Shown piece by piece: positions 6,109 through 10,158 of a stretch of 10,158 nucleotides of DNA. Position 1 is the first letter of the stretch, and every line of letters starts with the position of its first letter. The notes below the pieces were generated by a model, which had not been told where the DNA came from, searched no databases, and saw only the letters and a program-made list of their open reading frames with translations. The stretch comes from JBBFMJ01 sp037441225. GTDB lineage: Bacteria > Acidobacteriota > Thermoanaerobaculia > UBA2201. Position numbers and translations under genes: made by a program. The stretch spans positions 1 through 10,158 of the forward strand of contig JBBISU010000107.1 of the NCBI GenBank assembly GCA_037441225.1, read 5' to 3'.

Positions 6109-7248
6109 TTATTTCATAAGTTGTCTTGCAATTATAAGTTCTTGGATCTCTGAGGTACCTTCACCAATTGTACATAGTTTCACATCCCTATAATACTTTT
6201 CAACAGGATATTCCTTTATAAATCCATAACCACCAAGTATTTGAACTGCCCTTTCAGACACATAAACAGCTACTTCACCTGAATAATATTTTGCTTGAGA
6301 AGATTCCATTATAACTTCTTTTCCTTCATCTTTTAAAGAAGCAGCTTTGTAAGTTAAAAGTTTTGCTCCTTCAATTTTTGTTGCCATTTGAGCAAAATAA
6401 AACTGTATTCCTTCAAACTCAATTATTGGTTTTCCAAATTGTTTTCTTGTTTTAGCATAATTTAATGCCTCTTCAAAGGCACCTTCTGCAAGCCCTAAAG
6501 AAAGGGCAGCAATTGAGATTCTTCCCCCATCCAATATATCCATTGCTTGCTTGAAACCCCTTCCTTCTGGTGGTATTAAATTTTGATCTGGAACAAAGCA
6601 ATCTTCAAAAGTCAAAGGACCCGTGTCTGATGCTCTCATTCCCAATTTGTTTTCTTTTTTGCCCCTTATAACACCTCTTGAATTTAAATCTACAATAAAA
6701 GCAGAAATCCCTCTCTTCTTATCCTCTGGATTTGTTATTGCTAAAACAACGGCTATCTCTCCAACTGTTGCATGGGTTATAAATGCCTTTGAACCATTTA
6801 AGATCCATCCACCTTCAACTTTTTTTGCTATTGTTAGCATACCTGCTGCATCTGAACCAGATCCCGGCTCTGTTAATGCCCATGCACCTATTGTTTCTCC
6901 CCTTGCCAATCTCTTTAAATATTTTTCTTTTTGTTCTTCAGTTCCAAACATATAAATATGATTTGAACAAAGTGAATTGTGAGCTGCTATTGTCAAAGAA
7001 ACAGAAGGGTCAACTTTGGCAAGCTCTTCCAAGATTATTACATATTCTATATAACCTAAATTTGAACCACCATATTTTTCTTCAAATAAAATCCCAAAAA
7101 GCCCAAGTTCTTTTAAATCATCAACTATTTCCCAATGAAATTTTTGTTCTTCATCCCACTTTTCCCTCATTGGCTTAATCTTTTTCAAAGCAAAATCTCT
7201 TATTGTTTTCCTTAAAATTTCCTGTTCTTCTGTGAATTTAAAGTCCAT
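6109..7248 (-). CDS. Acyl-CoA dehydrogenase (short-chain/butyryl-CoA type)
   Basis: This FAD enzyme oxidises an acyl-CoA at C2-C3 and passes electrons to electron-transfer flavoprotein. The 379 residues have the three-domain ACAD layout: N-terminal helices (to about 120), a beta domain opening with WALTEPGSGSDA (123-134), and a C-terminal helical domain with RKQFGKPI (268-275) and ILGGYGFIKEYPVEKYYRD (337-355). The catalytic base should be E363, in GEGTSEIQ, as in short- and medium-chain ACADs. The start at 7248 is preceded by a G-rich AGGGGG (7258-7253). It converges with glnA, leaving 32 bases between stops, and is divergent from the lysine-degradation genes. That context suggests a late step of lysine or fatty-acid breakdown. 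Glutaryl-CoA dehydrogenase is possible, but the segment before the beta domain (IAAHNSLCSNHIYMFG) looks more like butyryl or branched-chain enzymes. No etfAB genes are in the window. Confidence 0.9.
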   Translation of the reverse strand: MDFKFTEEQEILRKTIRDFALKKIKPMREKWDEEQKFHWEIVDDLKELGLFGILFEEKYGGSNLGYIEYVIILEELAKVDPSVSLTIAAHNSLCSNHIYMFGTEEQKEKYLKRLARGETIGAWALTEPGSGSDAAGMLTIAKKVEGGWILNGSKAFITHATVGEIAVVLAITNPEDKKRGISAFIVDLNSRGVIRGKKENKLGMRASDTGPLTFEDCFVPDQNLIPPEGRGFKQAMDILDGGRISIAALSLGLAEGAFEEALNYAKTRKQFGKPIIEFEGIQFYFAQMATKIEGAKLLTYKAASLKDEGKEVIMESSQAKYYSGEVAVYVSERAVQILGGYGFIKEYPVEKYYRDVKLCTIGEGTSEIQELIIARQLMK

Positions 7249-7275
7249 AATACCCCCTATAAAATCTTTCTTTTA

Positions 7276-7304
7276 ATAATATCATAAAAATATTTATTTT
7301 TAAA
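7276..7304 (-). promoter_or_regulatory. Possible promoter for the acyl-CoA dehydrogenase
   Basis: On the minus strand TTTAAA (7304-7299) and TATTAT (7281-7276) are 17 bp apart, upstream of the AGGGGG ribosome site. The DNA here is so AT-rich that chance matches are common, so the call is weak. Confidence 0.3.
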
Positions 7305-7317
7305 TCTTTTTTTTAAA

Positions 7318-7337
7318 TTTGTGAAAAATATCACAAA
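7318..7337. promoter_or_regulatory. CRP/FNR-family-like palindrome in the divergent spacer
   Basis: TTTGTGA (7318-7324) and TCACAAA (7331-7337) are perfect inverted arms around six bases. The core is TGTGA-N6-TCACA, identical to the E. coli CRP consensus. It is centred at 7327.5, about 36 bp before the predicted LKR transcription start and about 58 bp before the tentative acyl-CoA dehydrogenase start. It overlaps the place where the LKR -35 box should be, and no good -35 is present. No regulator gene of this family is in the window. Confidence 0.6.
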
Positions 7338-7348
7338 AAATTTTTTTC

Positions 7349-7357
7349 TGGTATAAT
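7349..7357 (+). promoter_or_regulatory. Extended -10 promoter for the LKR-SDH operon
   Basis: TG-G-TATAAT is a perfect extended -10 box ending nine bases before the ATG at 7367. The predicted start (about 7364) leaves a leader of about three bases, and no Shine-Dalgarno is visible. The hexamer at the -35 position (TATCAC at 7329-7334) is poor. The DNA between the palindrome and the -10 box is an A6T7 tract (7335-7347), likely to be bent. Confidence 0.65.
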
Positions 7358-7366
7358 ATTAAACTT

Positions 7367-8674
7367 ATGAAAAAAATTATTGGCATAAGAAAGGAAGATA
7401 AAAATGTTTGGGAAAAAAGGACACCTATAATTCCTGAACACATAGGAATTTTAATCAGGGATAATGACTTGGAATTCATTGTCCAGCCCTCAAATATAAG
7501 GGCTTTTTCCCATAAAGAATATGAACATTATGGTGCAAAAATTTCTGATGACTTATCTGTATGTGATTTTATTTTTGGAGTAAAAGAAGTCCCTGCTGAA
7601 ATAATTCTTCCAGAAAAAACATATATCTTTTTTGCCCATGTTATAAAAGGTCAAAAATATAATATGCCTATGTTAAGGAAACTTCTTGAAAAAAATTGCA
7701 CATTGATTGATTATGAAAGAATTGTAGATAAACAAAATAAAAGATTGGTTTTTTTTGGTTATCAAGCAGGGCAGGCGGGTTTTATGGATGGAATGTGGGC
7801 ACTGGGACAGCGGTTTGACTGGGAGGACATTCCAAATCCCTTTGCGAGGTTTAGGCCTACACACACTTATTTAAATTTAAAAGAATTTGAAAAGGACTTA
7901 GAAATTGTTTCTGAAAAAATAGAAGAAGGAGAAACACCAGAAAATATATCCCCAATTGTTGTAGGAATTACTGGCTATGGGCATGTATCCCAAGGGGTTC
8001 AATCCTTATTAAACCAGCTTCCCTATATTGAAATCACTCCAAAGGAACTTTTAAAACTTAAAGAAAATAGTTTTTCAAGGTATAAAATTTATAAAGTTGT
8101 TTTTAAAGAAGAAGATATGGTAGAGCCAATAAATCCAAAAAAGAAGTTTGAATTGCAAGATTATTATAATAATCCACAAGATTACAAATCAATATTTAAT
8201 AAGTATCTTCCTTATCTCACAATTCTTTTTAATTGCATCTATTGGGATCAAAGGTATCCAAAATTTGTAAAAAAAGAAGATATTAAGAATTTATGGAAAT
8301 CAGGTAAACCAAATTTAAGGGTATTAGCTGACATATCCTGTGATGTTGAAGGTGCAATTGAAGTAAATGTTAAAACTACAACACCAGGAAATCCAATTTA
8401 TGTATGGAATGTAGATGACGAAAAAACATACGATGGCTTTGCAGGAAAAGGTCCAATTGTTCTGGCTGTTGACAATCTCCCTTGTGAGCTCCCAAAGGAG
8501 TCCTCTACATTTTTTTCAAGAATTTTGCTTCCCTTTATTCCAGAAATTGCAAATTGCAACTGGAATGTAAGTTTTGATGAACTTAATTTGTCTTATTCTT
8601 TAAAAAAAGCAGTAATTGTTCATAAAGGGGAACTTACCCCTGAATATAAATATTTAGAAAGGAGTTTGATATGA
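7367..8674 (+). CDS. Lysine-ketoglutarate reductase (saccharopine-forming)
   Basis: The enzyme condenses lysine with 2-oxoglutarate and reduces the product to saccharopine, the first step of the saccharopine lysine pathway. The 435 residues match the LKR half of animal and plant LKR/SDH (AASS). The N-terminal AlaDH/PNT-like domain starts with IRKEDKNVWEKRTP (7-20). GVKEVP (71-76, K73) and AHVIKGQ (90-96, H91) align with the catalytic K77 and H96 of yeast saccharopine dehydrogenase Lys1. The nucleotide-binding loop is GITGYGHVSQG (200-210). LKR-specific blocks follow, such as NCIYWDQRYPK, ADISCDVEGAIE, and AVDNLPCELPKES near the C-terminus. The direct LKR-domain resemblance and the SDH gene behind it argue against alanine dehydrogenase. 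The start lacks a Shine-Dalgarno and is probably leaderless. The stop overlaps the SDH start as ATGA. Confidence 0.93.
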   Translation: MKKIIGIRKEDKNVWEKRTPIIPEHIGILIRDNDLEFIVQPSNIRAFSHKEYEHYGAKISDDLSVCDFIFGVKEVPAEIILPEKTYIFFAHVIKGQKYNMPMLRKLLEKNCTLIDYERIVDKQNKRLVFFGYQAGQAGFMDGMWALGQRFDWEDIPNPFARFRPTHTYLNLKEFEKDLEIVSEKIEEGETPENISPIVVGITGYGHVSQGVQSLLNQLPYIEITPKELLKLKENSFSRYKIYKVVFKEEDMVEPINPKKKFELQDYYNNPQDYKSIFNKYLPYLTILFNCIYWDQRYPKFVKKEDIKNLWKSGKPNLRVLADISCDVEGAIEVNVKTTTPGNPIYVWNVDDEKTYDGFAGKGPIVLAVDNLPCELPKESSTFFSRILLPFIPEIANCNWNVSFDELNLSYSLKKAVIVHKGELTPEYKYLERSLI

Positions 8675-9999
8675 AAAAAGTATTACTCTTAGGTGCAGGA
8701 CTTGTTACAAAGCCATTAGTTGATTATTTATTAGAACAAGAAGGTATAGAACTACACATTGGCTCAAGGACTTTAAAAAAAGCAGAGGACTTAATAAAAG
8801 GGCACAAAAAAGGTACTGCCTTTCAATTAAATGTGGATAATGAAAAGGAGCTTGAAGAAGCAGTAAAGATGAGGGATTTAATAATTTCCCTTGTGCCTTA
8901 TACTTACCATGTTCCAATTGCAAGAAATTGTTTAAAATACAAGAAAAATATGATTACTACTTCTTATGTGAGTCCTCAAATGAAGGAATTAGATTCTGAT
9001 GCAAAAAGAGAAGGGATTTTAATATTAAATGAAATTGGCTTAGATCCTGGAATTGACCATATGTCTGCAATGAAGATTATGAATAAGGCAAAGAAAGAAG
9101 GAGGAAAGGTTTTATCCTTTAAATCCTATTGTGGTGGTCTTCCCCATCCAGAAAACAATGACAATCCGCTTGGATATAAATTTTCCTGGTCTCCAAGAGG
9201 TGTTTTAATGGCAGGAAGAAATAATGGAAAATTTTTGGAATATGGAAACTTAATTGATGTTCCAAATTCTCGCCTTTTTGCAACCCACCACATTGTTGAT
9301 GTCCCAGGGCTTGGGGATCTGGAAGCATATCCAAACAGGGACTCTGTTCAATACAAAGAAATTTACGGCTTAAAGGATGCTCATACAATTTTCAGGGGAA
9401 CGTTAAGAAATTTAGGCTGGTGCGATCTTTTACACAAAATGGTTTCACTTAATATGTTTAAAATGGAAGAAGAAAATTTTGAAGGGATGACTTATCTGGA
9501 TTATACAGCTTCTTTAATTGGTGAGAAAGGTTTGACAAAAAAACAAACAAAAGAAAAACTGGCAAAAAAATTAAATATTTCAAAGGAAAGCGAAATATTA
9601 GATAAATTTGAATGGATTGGACTATTCGATAAGAAAAAAATTAAAAATCAAAAAACCACAAGGTTGGATCTTTTACTTGAACTGCTTTTAGAAAAAATCA
9701 GTTTAAAAGAAGGCGAACTGGATATGATTGTTATGCACCATGAATTTATAATTGAATATAAAGATAAGAAAGAAAAGATCACATCAACACTTATTGACTA
9801 TGGAATTCCAAAAGGAGATTCAGCAATGGCAAGGACTGTTTCTTTGCCTGCTGCAATTGCAGCCAAATTGATCTTAGACGAAAAGATAAAAATGACAGGA
9901 GTAAAAATACCAGTGGAAGAAGAAATTTATAAGCCCGTTTTGGAAGAATTAGAAAAAAGAGTAAATTTAAAATTTGAAGAAAGGGTTCAAAAAATTTAA
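8671..9999 (+). CDS. Saccharopine dehydrogenase, glutamate-forming
   Basis: The enzyme oxidises saccharopine to aminoadipate semialdehyde and glutamate, normally with NAD+. The 442 residues match the SDH half of AASS and Lys9-type enzymes. A Rossmann nucleotide-binding loop is at the start (LLGAGLVTKPLVDYL, 6-20), then ISLVPYTYH (72-80), NEIGLDPGIDHMSAM (120-134), SYCGGLPHPENNDNPLGYKF (152-171), and a late DMIVMHHEF segment. AAGGAG lies just before the ATG at 8671, and the start overlaps the LKR stop by four bases, so the two are co-expressed. Carboxynorspermidine synthase is a related family, but the LKR partner makes the saccharopine role much more likely. No typical terminator follows; the next clear structure is the hairpin repeat at 10072. 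Confidence 0.94.
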   Translation: MKKVLLLGAGLVTKPLVDYLLEQEGIELHIGSRTLKKAEDLIKGHKKGTAFQLNVDNEKELEEAVKMRDLIISLVPYTYHVPIARNCLKYKKNMITTSYVSPQMKELDSDAKREGILILNEIGLDPGIDHMSAMKIMNKAKKEGGKVLSFKSYCGGLPHPENNDNPLGYKFSWSPRGVLMAGRNNGKFLEYGNLIDVPNSRLFATHHIVDVPGLGDLEAYPNRDSVQYKEIYGLKDAHTIFRGTLRNLGWCDLLHKMVSLNMFKMEEENFEGMTYLDYTASLIGEKGLTKKQTKEKLAKKLNISKESEILDKFEWIGLFDKKKIKNQKTTRLDLLLELLLEKISLKEGELDMIVMHHEFIIEYKDKKEKITSTLIDYGIPKGDSAMARTVSLPAAIAAKLILDEKIKMTGVKIPVEEEIYKPVLEELEKRVNLKFEERVQKI

Positions 10000-10071
10000 A
10001 ATTTTTGTAACCAAAACCTTTTTATAATTTTTTATTAGGGGTTTCAGTTTATTTAAGCCTGATTATTTTAC

Positions 10072-10091
10072 GGGTCGCACGAGTACGACCC
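10072..10091. repeat. GC-rich hairpin repeat, copy 2 (REP-like)
   Basis: GGGTCGCAC-GA-GTACGACCC differs from the copy at 67-86 at two positions. One substitution breaks a stem pair on the plus strand (C facing A), but on the minus strand it becomes a G-T (G-U in RNA) wobble. It lies about 70 bases after the saccharopine dehydrogenase stop in otherwise AT-rich non-coding DNA and is followed by CCT like the first copy. It could also protect or end the operon transcript, but it has no strong T-run. Confidence 0.7.
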
Positions 10092-10158
10092 CTGAATATT
10101 TTGATTTAATCCCTAACTCTTCATGCTTTAAGTAATATTTATATCTAATTTTTTTATT

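Noticed and set aside
6109..7248. Confident assignment of the acyl-CoA dehydrogenase as glutaryl-CoA dehydrogenase because of the lysine genes next door.
   Set aside because: The segment where glutaryl-CoA dehydrogenases have their distinctive SVQSSLVMHPI-like motif reads IAAHNSLCSNHIYMFG here, as in butyryl or branched-chain enzymes.
8671..9999. Carboxynorspermidine synthase instead of saccharopine dehydrogenase.
   Set aside because: The families are related, but sequence blocks match the SDH half of AASS, and the overlapping LKR gene supplies saccharopine.

Overview
The window is about 10.2 kb of AT-rich bacterial DNA with densely packed genes, A/T-ending codons and frequent AGG/AGA arginine codons. 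It looks like a metagenomic scaffold, because a run of 100 Ns lies inside one gene. Gene content (class I photolyase, ComEA, a type IV pilin, GSI-alpha-type glutamine synthetase, saccharopine-pathway enzymes) indicates a bacterium, possibly an uncultured and perhaps thermophilic lineage. The phylum cannot be fixed from the sequence alone.

Layout. Positions 1-157 carry a GC-rich hairpin repeat. Positions 158-2489 (+) hold a two-gene operon: a CPD-type photolyase overlapping, by ATGA, a TudS/DUF523-DUF1722 gene. The second gene appears broken by the N gap, but the 55 bases before the gap are repeated exactly after it. Removing the Ns and one copy restores a single 303-residue ORF. Positions 2650-3589 (-) hold comEA followed by a GspH/FimT-like pilin, with an intrinsic terminator between them and another after the pilin. 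Positions 3792-4649 (-) encode an EamA/DMT transporter. Divergent from it, 4748-6076 (+) is glnA. The two promoters lie back to back, and a perfect 12-bp inverted repeat surrounds the glnA -10 box. Positions 6109-7248 (-) encode an acyl-CoA dehydrogenase convergent with glnA. Divergent from it, 7367-9999 (+) holds lysine-ketoglutarate reductase and saccharopine dehydrogenase, overlapping by ATGA. The divergent spacer contains a perfect TGTGA-N6-TCACA palindrome. A second copy of the GC-rich hairpin repeat lies near the right end.

How the genes fit together. LKR and SDH convert lysine plus 2-oxoglutarate to aminoadipate semialdehyde plus glutamate. The acyl-CoA dehydrogenase could act further down the same catabolic route, and glutamine synthetase could use the glutamate and ammonia; both links are inference. 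ComEA and the pilin are parts of DNA-uptake machinery. The photolyase/TudS-DUF1722 pair resembles the ybgA-phr pairing of Escherichia coli and suggests a light-damage function.

I found no clear new defence system, mobile element or RNA gene. The most informative non-coding signals are the glnA dyad, the CRP-like palindrome, three candidate leaderless promoters (extended -10 boxes 6-9 nt from an ATG that lacks a Shine-Dalgarno), and the assembly artefact.
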